Part shown: in pieces, positions 1 to 10,942 of the stretch
Layout of the letters: every line of letters starts with the position of its first letter
How positions within the stretch are numbered: position 1 is the first letter of the stretch
DNA from: Rhynchopus sp. YZ270_cl-10
Lineage: Eukaryota; Euglenozoa; Diplonemea; Diplonemida; Diplonemidae
Length of the DNA stretch: 64,000 bases
Direction of reading: 5' to 3'
Assembly: GCA_964035575.1 (NCBI GenBank)
Contig: OZ037874.1
Coordinates: forward strand, 930,001-994,000
Notes under the pieces: model-generated
The model's database searches: none
What the model was told of the DNA's origin: nothing
The model's input: only the letters and a program-made list of their open reading frames with translations
Translations under genes and position numbers: made by a program

Positions 1-367
1 TCACATTAAATGATGATTTAATTTTTGTTTTTGGTTATTTTGTGTCTACTTTTTAAAGTACAGCCTTGAGTGATACTTTATGTATTAGCACTGCAACCGA
101 TCCTCAGTAGACAGCAGATCCCCGTAGGGACGGAAGCGGCCGCGGCCGCTCACATACGAATCCTTCCCGATATCAGCCAGTGCCAGCGGGAAAGCGTTGC
201 TTCCTGTGACGCTGCAGACCAAGGGGGTTCTGCTCCGCAGAACCCCCTTGGTCTGCAGCGTCTTTTCTCAAAACCAACACCCTGAGCACCTTCTCCGCTG
301 CAGTATCAGAACCAGCTCCCCGTCTGTGGTCCCAAAACATAATTAAATCATCATAATAATGTGTCAC
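1..367. repeat. Foldback (MITE-like) sequence, left end possibly cut by window edge
   Basis: The two ends are imperfect reverse complements: an ATGATGATTTAAT-type end near position 10 pairs with ATTAAATCATCAT near 340. The centre is a perfect long hairpin. No coding potential is credible. The left boundary cannot be fixed because the window starts inside or at the element. A palindromic tandem of two NotI-type sites lies near 137-150. Confidence 0.45.
208..262. repeat. Perfect 26-bp hairpin with 3-nt loop
   Basis: Arm 208-233 is the exact reverse complement of arm 237-262, with loop TCC. It sits at the centre of the foldback sequence at the left edge. Confidence 0.9.
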
Positions 368-1039
368 TTATATAATTTGTCCTTTTGTCATCATTTTTGC
401 CATTCTGTCACATTATTGTAGGTGACAAATTAAACGATTTTACAGTAAGAGCCAAGCCATATTTTCAAGCCACTTTTGAGTTTTGGTTTTTGGGGCTCTC
501 CAACCGGTAAAGGGACCCCAGATGCAAATTTTTGATCGTACCTGGCCGCAATTGAAAGATTTTGAACACGGCTTTCAATTCCATTTTTTTAAGTTTTTTT
601 TCGAAAAAAAATGTTATCCCCAAAATGAGGTGAGCATAAAATCCACTTTTTGGTTTTTTACTAATTCGGCCGGCCGAGGAAAAACGCGTAAATTATTTCT
701 GTCCGAAAATGGCGTTATTTGAAAGATTGATCACAAAATCTTTTCAAAGAAAAAAAAATCGAGCAAAAAGTCCTAGTAGAACCCAACTTATATGAGTGCA
801 GCTCTGTTAGCAGCCATGTCTAAAACTGATTTCCTTAACTATTTACACTGAAACATGGCTAAAAACGTAAAAAAGGGGCGATTTTTCACAATTTGGGCAT
901 CTCCTGAGGTCGAAGACCCCAGAATGGGTCGGAACGACCCTGTGACCCGAAAATCCATAAAAAAAGCACCCCGAAATACGAAAAAACAGTGAAAATTCGG
1001 CTTACTGTGTGCTCTGCATAGGTCGTGTGTGTGGGGTGT
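368..1039. other. AT-rich spacer, no gene seen
   Basis: The stretch is low-complexity and rich in A and T runs, with short fragments that look like degenerate versions of the satellite starting near 1040. No open frame here has credible composition or similarity. Confidence 0.5.
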
Positions 1040-1990
1040 TTTTGTGGTTTTGGTGGCAACTCGCCCCAGCATCCAAATGGCAAACGGATGCACAAAGGTT
1101 TTCGATTTTTGCTTATTTTAAAAGATTTGAGTCAAATAGTTTCCCCATAAACCAAAGGATTTTTACGAAAACAAGCAGAACCATTATCAGATCATGATGA
1201 CCCTTAGTCATAACCATGTCCTTCGGGTCGAAAGGGTGCCTCTTGGGTGGGTAGCAGTCCACAGATCCAAAGTGCAATCAGATGCGTAAAAGTTTTCGAT
1301 TTTTGTTTCTTTTGAAAGATTCGTGTCAAAATCTTTGAAATATATAAAAATATTTTAACGAAAACGAGTAGAACCTCATACAGAGCATGGGGTGTCATTG
1401 AGGAACCAGAATAGGGGGTGCTCGTCCAAAGGGCTTTGAAAAGTGGCACGACTCCCCCCAGCATCGAAAGTATTATCCGATGCATAAAAATTTTTCGATT
1501 CTTGCTTCTTTTGAAAGATCGGTGCAAATTCTTTCCACATAAAAAAAATGTTTTTACGAAAATGAGTAGACCCTATGTCAGAGCACGTTGTCCTACAGAT
1601 TTTAGAATGTGGGGGGGTCACAGGGGTGCCCACACCCCACCCCGCCTCCCCCCAGCATCGAAAGTAATATCCGATGCATAAAAGTTTTCGATTCTTGCTT
1701 CTTTTGAAAGATCGGCGAAAAATATTTCGAAATGTATAAAAATATGTGTTCACAAAAATGGGTAGAACCCGACTAAGGGCTTGTAGGCGTTGGGTATCGC
1801 GAAAGGTACATATTTGGGGTGTGGGTGAAAAAACGTCACTTTTGGTGAAAGTAGCACCCCAGCCCCCAGCACCGAAAGTAATATCAGATGTACAAAAGTT
1901 TTCGACTCTTGCTTCTTTTGAAAGATCGGTGCAAATTCTTTCCACATAAAAAAAATGTTTTTACGAAAATGAGTTGAACCTGTCTAAAAT
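1040..1990. repeat. Satellite of about 200 bp, about five tandem units
   Basis: The phrase TTTTCGATT(C/T)TTG followed by CTTTTGAAAGAT recurs near 1098, 1292, 1492, 1685 and 1899, giving periods of about 193-214 bp. Each unit also carries an ACGAAAA(T/C)GAGTAGAACC-like segment. Units are diverged from one another by substitutions and small indels, so the array is not fresh. Confidence 0.8.
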
Positions 1991-2300
1991 CATGGCGTCA
2001 TTTCGAAAGCCATTAAAGTGGCTCTTGGCTCTTATAGGGTTAATTATTGGAGGGAGAGGTAATTTTATTCTCCTGGTACGGGTCATCTGGGCAAGCGTCG
2101 CTCAACCAATGATACGTGGACGCCGTTTTTTGTTATCGCTCTTCAGACCATATGCAGCTTCACCACCCAAGCAAAAAAAAAACGATTTTATTTTTTCCCT
2201 TGGGTGCATGGCACCTTGTGTATGTCTTAGGAAATGTTTTCGTCGTGCGACCATCTGAGAATCGGTGAGAAAACATAGACAAAACCTTACGATGTGTCAA

Positions 2301-2480
2301 AATCTGCGAGAAACCCCCCCAACAAAGAGGCCCGATGAGATACCGATGCGTTTCCCTTTACTTTGCTTCACCCAACAGAGGAGACCGCCAAGGGTAAGGG
2401 ATGCACCCCCCCTCCCGTGGTGTGTGTTTCAGTGGATGTGGGGTGTTGTCTCTCTGAAGGGAAAGGTTGTTGGTGAATCG
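2301..2480. repeat. 3'-flank module, orphan copy upstream of gene A
   Basis: This block (AAACCCCCC-AACAAAGAGGCCCGATG ... GAAGGGAAAGGTTGT) recurs downstream of family genes at about 9466, 16947, 24597, 31763, 51080 and 59368. The sequence just before it (2195-2300, GGAAATGTTTTCGTCGTGCGACC and onwards) also matches the 3' flank of gene A at 9400-9465. No family coding sequence precedes this copy. Confidence 0.85.
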
Positions 2481-3072
2481 GTTTCGCGTTTTTATTGAAA
2501 AGGTGACAACACCTTTTGCACTCTAAAATAGAATCAAGCCCCGCGAGTCGGCTTACTTCACACAAATAGGGGGTCTTGCCCCACCCCAAATATATGTGTG
2601 CACGAGACGCACACTCACCTTTCAAGTTTTCTTTTATGATTGTTCTCTTTGGTACACAGTTTGCAGGTTTAAATTCCTTTCTCTTTGTTCCAAACCCTTC
2701 ACCCTATTCTATCCCACCTCTCCACTGAAATAAAATATAAAAAGACGGAATGGCTTTTTGTGAAGACGATGCAAAATATGTCAAAACATGACCAGAGAAC
2801 TCCAGTGTTTTATTATTGTATTCCGCGCAAAAGCTAGATGTTCTGTACAGGCATGATTATCAGTTCCACTTTCAATTTCTCCCTTTTTTTTTTTGTCCTC
2901 TAGCTGCGGTCAACGAAAAATAGACTCAGTAGTAGATTAGTAAGGACAAATCAAGTGGCAACATGTTTCCCCTAATACGATAGTGTGATTTGAAACCGAT
3001 GCTTAAGAAAGCCAACGTTCAGATTATTCCACCTGATTTTGACCCATCATGTTCGCCGGTGTTTATGTAATG

Positions 3073-3183
3073 TACGGTATTCGTACAAAAATATTCGACC
3101 GTACTAATGTTCGACCTTTTTTCAAGAGTTTTCTGTAAGTTCGACCTTTTTTTTACGGTCGATCGTTTGTACGAAGACGGTGT
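3073..3183. mobile_element. Short inverted-repeat element (MITE-like), copy 1
   Basis: Ends ACGGTATTCGTACAAA and TTTGTACGAAGACGGT are near-perfect reverse complements. Internal TTCGACC/GGTCGA tracts extend the stem. A second copy lies at 17926-18027. At roughly 110 bp it has no coding capacity. Confidence 0.65.
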
Positions 3184-3558
3184 ATGACCACATGACATCC
3201 TGAGAGGAAATTGAACACTTCTCCCAACTTCTTTCTTTTTCTTACGCACATGCGCGTTTACGAACTGAGCCATGCTTGCCTTAGGGTCTCTGCCACGCTC
3301 CCACGTAACACGCGCAAAATCATATGGAGATATCTTTTTTGGACGTAAAAAAGGCTGGAGTACAAAGAGGTCGCGTGATTCGCCGAACAGTTGTGAACCG
3401 CCTTCGTTCTCTTACAGTACGGAACACCCACGTCCCACCCTTTGCATGAGCTCGACTGAGATGCGTTGTAGCACGTTTCAACTACTCTGTTCTATTTTGG
3501 GGCAGGTTGAGGCAGAGCTACACTTCACCGTGCGTTTTACCACAACCTCCCCCCTTTG

Positions 3559-3594
3559 TCTTTATTGTCTTTATTGTCTTTATTGTCTTTATTG
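3559..3594. repeat. 9-bp microsatellite, four units
   Basis: TCTTTATTG is repeated four times. The corresponding site upstream of gene C (about 18339-18365) has three units, so the repeat number changed after duplication. Confidence 0.85.
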
Positions 3595-3970
3595 CTTCAG
3601 TGTCGTAAGGCACGTTCATCGCTTCTTTTTTGCCGCCCAGAGGCGTTTGTACTTCAACTACCATTTTCCCCCTCCATCCCTCGTGATAACGAACCTTATT
3701 TTTACGAACTCTGTTAACCTCGTGCTAAGCTCGTGTGCATGCCAATGAAGTGCTCTGGCATTTGTTTCCTTTTTGACTCATCGTCACTTTGCGCCACACA
3801 GATCTTTGACAACCGGTAGTGCTTTCGTTTCAACGAAAATAGCACTTTTGTCTTATTTCATTTCAAGGTTATCATTCATCAGGTGTCTGATTTTGCTCGT
3901 ATTTTTTATATTTTTTTTTCATTTTTATTGAAACTACATCTGCGAGTTTTCTTAACGTTAACTTGCCCCC

Positions 3971-3988
3971 CCTCGCTCGACCAACGTA
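3971..3988 (+). promoter_or_regulatory. Conserved 18-nt upstream motif, gene A
   Basis: CCTCGCTCGACCAACGTA is found once in each of the seven array units, here about 410 bp before the start codon of gene A. Its flanks differ between A-C and D-G, but the motif does not. A promoter or transcription-start role is inference. Confidence 0.5.
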
Positions 3989-4331
3989 TCATGACAGAGA
4001 GAGTGTGTGTGCCTTGCACTGCCATACTTCTGTTAGTACTATTGTGTTTTACTCCTTGTTTTTCGTTGTCTAGATTGTATGCACAAGCATGTTACTCTTA
4101 CTACGTTTATTTTCTTTATTACTCTACTTTATACTCTTCAACTCCTCACTGCAGGCATCACCTCCTTGGTGGTTCCTGTTGCAAGGGATGTGCGTGTCCA
4201 CATGAGGGACGTTTGTCTTCATTTTGTTTTACTTTGTTTTTTCAAAGCACCTTCGCATAAGGAATGTAAACGTTTCCAATCCTGAATAGGTCCCCCATCT
4301 CTTCTTTCCAACGTAAACAACCACTCCCACC

Positions 4332-4376
4332 ATGCTCCTGACTACCCCTCAACAGAAGACAACGCTTGTTTTTTAA
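4332..4376 (+). promoter_or_regulatory. Upstream ORF (uORF), 14 codons, before gene A
   Basis: The peptide is MLLTTPQQKTTLVF. The ATG lies in a strong CCCACCATG context and the frame closes 25 nt before the gene start. The same peptide start is kept before all seven genes. Translation of this frame is inferred. Confidence 0.55.
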
Positions 4377-4401
4377 ACCTCTTTTTTCTTTCGTTTCTGC
4401 A

Positions 4402-7400
4402 ATGGGTTCCGATCCCGATCTGAAGCCAGGCGACGACAACAGGTCTGCCCTGGTGAGTGCGCAGGCCTTGCTGATGGAGAACTACACAACACCGTCACAG
4501 CCGGTCCCGCATGGGTCCTTCAGGTGCACATCGTACGCTCCTGTGGACGGGTCTGCCCCACAGGCGCACATCTTCATCGGCGACACTGACGACGACAAGA
4601 CGGTGCGGCACTACCAAGAGGACCCTGCCAGCTTCACTGGCTGGACTGGTGAGGACATCGGTCTGAATGGGTCGAAAACTAAACAGCTGGTTGCAGGCTA
4701 TGATGAAAAGGGACTCGTTCTGTTCTGTCTGAGCACCTCCCTCGAGGTGAGCTACATGCGTGCCATCCCAGTCAACAAGAAGGGCAAAGTGACCTTCCTC
4801 CCCATGACGTGGACGACCATCGGGGCATTCCCAACTGATCACAGCTCCCACTCCACGACGCAGGTGCTCTCGCTTGCCACAGACATGAAGCTGTACGCAG
4901 GGTGGGAGCGGACCGACACCAGCAGTGAGGATCTGGTGTGGCAGATTGACTGGTCTAAGACAAAGGACAACTGGTCGCAGCTGAAGATGGACCACAGCCA
5001 CAAGTACTTCTACGCCATGCAGGGTGGTGACGACAGTTTGTACGTGTCGGTGTCGGACAGCGACGGGGATAATTTCTACATCAACCGTTACGAAGACAAG
5101 TCGTGGACAACAATCTGGGAAGACAGCAAGTACAAAAGCAAGCAGCTGGAGGTCACGACACTGCCGCAACAGAAGAACTGCCACGGGGTGTACTCACGCG
5201 ACTCAAGCAACACTCTGCAGTGGCATTCGTACAACAGCTCCACAAAGAAGACGACGTCGACGGAGCTCATGAAGATGCACGTTGAGACCTTCACTGTTGT
5301 GCAAGGGGAGACGTCTGAGTTCGAAAAGATCATTGCTGTGACGACGGACAACCTTCTGTACTCAGTGTCTTACAACGGGACGGACTTCTCTGACCCCATT
5401 CAGGTGGGTGCAGCTGCGTCTGACATCATCGGCGCTTCCTTTCCTGGGGACACGAACCACGCAGCACTGTTCTACGCACACACTTCGGGGAACCTTGTGG
5501 AGATGACACAGAGCAGCGACGACGCCTTTCACCGTACACACGTGTGCGTCGAACCCGACGAGACGTTCAAGGACCCGAGCGAGTCGTCTGGGATCGCTGC
5601 AGGGTACCACTATGGTTCCCCAGAGCTGTTCTCGATGTCGGGCTCGAAGATATTCCGCTACACTGTGAACTCAAAGGCCGACCTGCTTCAGCACCTTTGG
5701 ACGAAGAACGATGCCGACTTCCCCGACAACCACACACCTGCCTCCATCTGCAACACGACAGATGGCAGTGGCCGTATCGTGCTCTTCTGTGAGGACGACA
5801 AAGGTGAGGTGTGGGTGCGCACCTTTGGTGTGCCTCAGGGGTGGCAGTCCCTTGGGAATGGACCTTCGGGCGGGATCTCGAAGGTCTTCAGTGCGGGGCT
5901 GGTGAACGACGTCGTGACGCTGATGTCAGTTGTGACGTTTACATCGGAGACGAAGGTGTACAATGTGATTGTCACTGCTGGGGACGACTTTGGGAAGTGG
6001 AAGCAGGCGACGTCGAACGACCATGGCAGTGCGACCAGCGTTTCTGTTGGGCGGACCAGCTTCGCAGACGGGTTCTTCACGAACTCGAAGAATGGTGGGA
6101 TCTACTTTTATGAGTTGGGGACCCAGACCTCGAAGCAGACGTACAAGGCGGGCACCAAGTACGACACAGTGTACGCAACCCCCACCAGCACAGACGAAGT
6201 CATTGCAGAGTCGCAGCACACGCTGCACTACGTGACCGTGTTTGAGGATGTGCGCATATCGTACCGGACGTTCAACAACGGCAGGCTTTCGATGTACTAC
6301 AACACGGCAGGGCAACTTGTTTTCTTGGACTCTGACTATGGTGACTCGTACTACATTTACCGCATCACGATGACGTCCCCAGGGATCTTCTCCACCGACA
6401 CAACGGCAGCGACAAGCTGCATTGCGGCCGTCGGACTCAGTGATGACGTCGTCTTTGGACGTGACAATGATACCTACCCCTCGCAGTTCAAGTTGAAGAA
6501 TCAGTCAGACAAGGTTCCGACCTACACCGTTCCCAGGCTCCAGCAGAAGACTGGAGACAACAACGAACGTCCGCTGACGACGTTTGCATCGTGGAACATC
6601 AACTTCATGGTGACGGACAAGAACGGGGCTGGTGTTGCGAACACGAAGGTGTCGTACAAGCCTGTTGAGGACGACGTGGTGCTGCGTGTGAACGGGAAGC
6701 TTGTGAGCATTGGGCAGAGCGACCCAGAGATGGTTGCATACACAAACGCACGTGGTGTTGTCAACGTGATGAGTGTTGCTGACTCCCTGCACTGCCCTGT
6801 GTTCGAGGTGTGGACAGACCTGCACACCGACCTTGACAACGAAGCAACGTCTGTCCTTGAGCCGAACAACGAGGAGCAGCTGTACCTTGGGAAGGTGACA
6901 CTCGAGGAGCTTCAGGACGCAACCACACACGACCTGAAAGGGGACGGCAAGCGTGAGAAACTGTTCCCGTCGGACCAGGAAGGGCTCGACAATGACTTCG
7001 TGTTGGGACTCCACGCAACTGTGAACGCAGGCAAGCATTCGACAGACATCACAAACGCGTACGACCTGAGCTCCATCACCTCGCGCAACAGCAGGGGCAC
7101 CATCCTCCACTCGACCACCCACGCACGTGCACACGAAATCCGCCGACTGGACCCAGAGACGTGCGCAAAGACAAGCTTCCGCATCAAGTACCTCCGGAAC
7201 GCAAGGGGGAAGAGGAGTGTCAAGTACGAGTCGCTTCCGCCAAACGTCATATCCGAGATCATCGACGACATGGATGGTGAGCCATACACAGGCACGTACG
7301 GCGAGCTTATGTTGAGTGCGAACTCGGGCTTCGTGGACGTGCAGGAGACAGCCTTCGTTGGTGAGGATGTGACGAAGCCTAGTGGGAAGAAGGGTTTCTT

Positions 7401-9174
7401 CAAGAAGGCTCTGAAGGCTGCTGTGAGCTTCGTTGTGGACGGCGTGAAGAAGGTGTGGAAGGGTGTGATTGAGTTTGTTGAGGACGTGATGTCTGCTGCA
7501 CAGTCGCTCTTTGCACACCTTGGTGTTCTCTTCAAGCAGATGTTTGAGTGGCTCGGGTCGTTCTTCGCGTGGAAGGATATCTTGAACACGAGCAACCTGA
7601 TTGAGACGTACGTGAAGACGTTCATAGACAATGGAGAACAGATTTTCGAGCAGATGGGAAAGAAGTTTGACAAAAGCATCGACACACTGAAGGAGAAGTA
7701 CGGTTCAGGTGCGCCTGATGACTATCCTGATGGCATGAGCGCAGCGATGCGCCAGACTGGTGATGACGGTATGGCTAAGGCTAATGAGGTGAACCAGGAA
7801 GTCGGTGACCCTGGCAGGTCTGGGGAAGACACGAACAAGACTGTGTACGGGACGGACCCGCAGGCGACGTGGCTTTTAGATGTGTTCACAGGTGTGGCGC
7901 CTACAATGGAGGACAGCGACGTCTTTGAGGCGAATGAGTCGCTGGTGTCGCTTATAAACCAAATGAAGTCCGGCACAAGCGACGCTATGACTGCAGCCGC
8001 CGAAGGTCAGTCGGACAACCAAAAGGACATGTCGGAGAAGGTGAACAAGGATGGGACAAGCGTCTCCCTGAGCGACTTCGTGAATAACATGAAGGAGTTC
8101 TTCGTGGACGCTGCTCTCGACGGTACGAAGGCTGCAGTTGACTGCTTCTTCTCACTGGGTGGACAAATACTGACACAGTTTTTGACGATCATCACCAGGA
8201 AGATCAAGATCCCGATCATCAGCACACTCTGGAAAACCGTCATCACGGACGGCGACGACCTGACGCTGCTGAATCTCTTCTCCCTCCTCGGTGCCATCCC
8301 TGCGACCCTTGCCTACAAGCTGATGATTTTTGCCAAGACCAGGAAGATCTATGCCCCAGTTGTTGCGAAGACCAAGGACATCAAAAACAGCACATACCAG
8401 GTCGCTCTGGACGCGGTGTCGGACCAACTGAGTGGCGTGCCCAAGGCGATGGCCACACGTACAGAGGACGACGATAGTACTGACAGTGAGGACAGCGATG
8501 ACAAGACGATTATTTCATTTGTCTTAGGTTTTGTGTACTCCTTGAATTATTCGCTCATGGGCATCCTTGACGGCCTCGATGCTTTGGTGGAATTACCCCA
8601 AGTGGACAACTGGCTCGTTTACGCGAGCGGCAATTACCTTGTAGGGAAATTAAACTGCGTGAATACCTTCATCTCCATCATCGTGTCCTTCCCATTTTGG
8701 ATTTACCCTAATCCGGTGTGGAGCAAATTTTGGGAATCCGAGCAAATGACAGCAGAGCTGACTTCGTGGGGGATATCCTGGGCGTTCTGGTACGGGGGCT
8801 TTTTCGCGAAATCTGATGCTTTAACGTCGGCGTTTATGTTTGTGATGGGGATGCTGCACAGTGGGTCCTATCTGTGGGTGGCGCTTGCTGATTACTACAA
8901 CATTGATTGGGATGACAAGGCTCAGTGGCCGAAGACGAGTTTCGGGTTGAAGTGCGCACAGAACTTCCTCACCTCCATTGGTGAGACCGCGTGGGGCGTT
9001 CGCGCCGCTGCGGCTACGGTTCTATGGGATGACCCTGAACCGATTGAGAAGGGGGTGGCGGGGGTCGCCATTTTCGACTACGAGATGCTCGCGTTCGAGT
9101 ACCCCGCGCTCTTCAGTCTCATCAGAAGTGCGGCGGACTTATACTTTGCGAGGACGCATCACGTCGCATACTAG
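4402..9174 (+). CDS. Gene A: propeller/Ig-like/polytopic membrane protein family
   Basis: Unrecognised family; 1590 residues. The start at 4402 (MGSDPDLKPG) was chosen because every paralog begins at this MGSD. An in-frame upstream ATG at 4366 would add MFFKPLFSFVSA, which paralogs do not support apart from the near-identical gene B. Residues about 20-720 are strand-rich with recurring Trp, Tyr and GG/DD turns, resembling beta-propeller lectins. Residues about 725-830 look Ig-like (VTDKNGAGVANTKVSYKP). Residues about 995-1065 hold amphipathic and hydrophobic helices ending WKDILNTSNL. A conserved IKIPIISTLW segment follows near 1268 with hydrophobic helices, then an acidic linker (EDDDSTDSEDSDD) and several hydrophobic spans to the C-terminus. 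There is no evident signal peptide. It is nearly identical to gene B up to about residue 1053, then diverges. Membrane attachment through the C-terminal third is inferred and the ligand is unknown. Confidence 0.85.
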   Translation: MGSDPDLKPGDDNRSALVSAQALLMENYTTPSQPVPHGSFRCTSYAPVDGSAPQAHIFIGDTDDDKTVRHYQEDPASFTGWTGEDIGLNGSKTKQLVAGYDEKGLVLFCLSTSLEVSYMRAIPVNKKGKVTFLPMTWTTIGAFPTDHSSHSTTQVLSLATDMKLYAGWERTDTSSEDLVWQIDWSKTKDNWSQLKMDHSHKYFYAMQGGDDSLYVSVSDSDGDNFYINRYEDKSWTTIWEDSKYKSKQLEVTTLPQQKNCHGVYSRDSSNTLQWHSYNSSTKKTTSTELMKMHVETFTVVQGETSEFEKIIAVTTDNLLYSVSYNGTDFSDPIQVGAAASDIIGASFPGDTNHAALFYAHTSGNLVEMTQSSDDAFHRTHVCVEPDETFKDPSESSGIAAGYHYGSPELFSMSGSKIFRYTVNSKADLLQHLWTKNDADFPDNHTPASICNTTDGSGRIVLFCEDDKGEVWVRTFGVPQGWQSLGNGPSGGISKVFSAGLVNDVVTLMSVVTFTSETKVYNVIVTAGDDFGKWKQATSNDHGSATSVSVGRTSFADGFFTNSKNGGIYFYELGTQTSKQTYKAGTKYDTVYATPTSTDEVIAESQHTLHYVTVFEDVRISYRTFNNGRLSMYYNTAGQLVFLDSDYGDSYYIYRITMTSPGIFSTDTTAATSCIAAVGLSDDVVFGRDNDTYPSQFKLKNQSDKVPTYTVPRLQQKTGDNNERPLTTFASWNINFMVTDKNGAGVANTKVSYKPVEDDVVLRVNGKLVSIGQSDPEMVAYTNARGVVNVMSVADSLHCPVFEVWTDLHTDLDNEATSVLEPNNEEQLYLGKVTLEELQDATTHDLKGDGKREKLFPSDQEGLDNDFVLGLHATVNAGKHSTDITNAYDLSSITSRNSRGTILHSTTHARAHEIRRLDPETCAKTSFRIKYLRNARGKRSVKYESLPPNVISEIIDDMDGEPYTGTYGELMLSANSGFVDVQETAFVGEDVTKPSGKKGFFKKALKAAVSFVVDGVKKVWKGVIEFVEDVMSAAQSLFAHLGVLFKQMFEWLGSFFAWKDILNTSNLIETYVKTFIDNGEQIFEQMGKKFDKSIDTLKEKYGSGAPDDYPDGMSAAMRQTGDDGMAKANEVNQEVGDPGRSGEDTNKTVYGTDPQATWLLDVFTGVAPTMEDSDVFEANESLVSLINQMKSGTSDAMTAAAEGQSDNQKDMSEKVNKDGTSVSLSDFVNNMKEFFVDAALDGTKAAVDCFFSLGGQILTQFLTIITRKIKIPIISTLWKTVITDGDDLTLLNLFSLLGAIPATLAYKLMIFAKTRKIYAPVVAKTKDIKNSTYQVALDAVSDQLSGVPKAMATRTEDDDSTDSEDSDDKTIISFVLGFVYSLNYSLMGILDGLDALVELPQVDNWLVYASGNYLVGKLNCVNTFISIIVSFPFWIYPNPVWSKFWESEQMTAELTSWGISWAFWYGGFFAKSDALTSAFMFVMGMLHSGSYLWVALADYYNIDWDDKAQWPKTSFGLKCAQNFLTSIGETAWGVRAAAATVLWDDPEPIEKGVAGVAIFDYEMLAFEYPALFSLIRSAADLYFARTHHVAY

Positions 9175-9465
9175 GAAGGCAGGTGCCCCCCTTTGGATAC
9201 AAGACTGTCAAGTGAACGCATAGATTTGCTTGTGTTATTACCCCCCCGTATCTAAGAGTTGTCTGTGTATATTTCAATATTTACAATCCAGAGAGGTTTC
9301 GTGTCCACCGACTATTTAAAGTGCAAAAATTATGGCGAAACTGAGCGATTTTATTTGTTTCCCTTGGGGGCGTGCCACCTTGTGTACATATCTTAGGAAA
9401 TGTTTTCGTCGTGCGACCATCTGAGAATAGATGAGAAAACATCGACAAAACCTTACGATGTGTCA

Positions 9466-9648
9466 AATCTGCGAGAAACCCCCCAACAAAGAGGCCCGAT
9501 GAGATACCGATGCGTTTCCCTTTACTTTGCTTCACCCAACAGAGGAGACCGCCAAGGGTAAGGGATGCACCCCCTCCTCCCGTGGTGTGTGTTTCAGTGG
9601 ATGTGGGGTGTTGTCTCTCTGAAGGGAAAGGTTGTCGGTAAATCGGCT
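9466..9648. repeat. 3'-flank module downstream of gene A
   Basis: This is the same block as at 2301-2480, following the gene A stop by about 290 bp. It is preceded by the GGAAATGTTTTCGTCGTG segment shared with 2229. Confidence 0.85.
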
Positions 9649-10942
9649 TTGTGTTTTGTCTTTTGTTTTTGTTTTTTTTTTTTGTAAAAGGTGGCTAAGT
9701 GCGTGAGGCTTAGTATCATCTTACCAACGTTTCTCGGTAAATCCGCTTCGTGTTTCGGGGTTGTGTGATTTGTGTTGCGTCAATAACATTCTCTCTTTTA
9801 TTCCCCGCACCCCCCTTCCCACCATTTCGTAGCACGTTCAGTGAAATATTGAGGGTTTGTGTGCCATTCTGTGAAAGACAGTATTATCCCTGCTATTCAG
9901 CAAATAGTGGTGCGGCTGAAGGGGGTGCGATTGTTGGGCTATTTTCTGCTATTTTGGGGTCGTTAGCCACACAAAATAGTACATCTTTAAAAGACCACCA
10001 AAACACAAAAAAAAAAAAAGCACGAAGCAAAACCAACAACCTTCATTCAAACCCCCCTGCTTGATAGCACGTTCATCTGACAAACATTTTTCTCTAAATT
10101 CCCTTTGCTCCTTTGTTCCAAACCCTCCCCCTCTCCCCTACTGCTCCTCTTCCCTTTTTTGTCTGTTTTTTTTTTTTTTTGGGTGAAATCGACCCACAAT
10201 GTTCTATAAAAGACTTCGCAAAGGGGTTTTTTTTTTGTGAAGACGATGCAAAATATGTCAAAACACGACCAGAGAACTCTAGTGTTTTATTAATGTTAAA
10301 TTATATTCTGCGCAAAAGCCTTTTTGTGGAGAGAGATGGCCTGCCTTACCAACTTGGAACTGTTACGAACAAGAGGAATCCAACTGGTTAATTAAACCAC
10401 AGCATGTCGCTTCATCACAGCGGTGGCGAGTGAACTCTCTTTGGGGGTTTATTATTAAAGATGAACGTTCTGCAAGACATGTTCATTATTTCTTCGTTCT
10501 CTTACAGTACGGAACACCCACGTCCCACCCTTTGCATGAGCTCGACTGAGATGCGTTTTGGCACGTTTCAACTACTCTTTGTTTTGCGATGCCTGCGTCC
10601 ACAGAGACATTTTGTATTTCAATTACCCCCCTTTTTTAAAATACGCGAACACGATTGTTTTATTTAGGTGACTAAGGCAAGTGAGGCTTAGGATCATCTT
10701 GCAAACTTTTCTTTATTTGAAACCAATGATAAGAAAGCCAACGTTCATATTATTGCACATTTTGTTTTTCCTTTTTCGACTCATCGTCACTTTGCGCCGC
10801 ACAGCTCTTTGACTACCTGTAGGGCTGTCACCCGGCTGTGATTCAACGTTTTTAGTACTTTGCCCTTTTCTCGTTTTATGAAGGTATCATTACCGACGTA
10901 ACAATGTTGGAACGCTTTTAAAATACCCCCCCTTTCATACTA
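9649..10942. other. A-B spacer
   Basis: No gene is seen. A short piece of the second spacer module (GGTGGCTAAGTGCGTGAGGC) is at about 9690-9738 and then breaks off. The ACGGAACACCCACGTCCCACC block at about 10509 is shared with gene A's upstream region. Poly-A and poly-T runs are common. Confidence 0.6.

Larger units (their letters stand above)
2481..3935. other. Spacer upstream of gene A
   Basis: No gene is seen. The block 2510-2880 is close to 17405-17740 upstream of gene C, including the GGGGTCTTGCCCCACCCC segment. The block 3420-3600 is shared with 10505-10580 and partly with 18290-18460. These are parts of the duplicated spacer unit. Confidence 0.6.

Noticed and set aside
4366-4401. Start of gene A at 4366, adding a hydrophobic MFFKPLFSFVSA
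   Set aside because: Only the near-identical gene B shares it. Genes C-G have no comparable extension, and the MGSD start is common to all.
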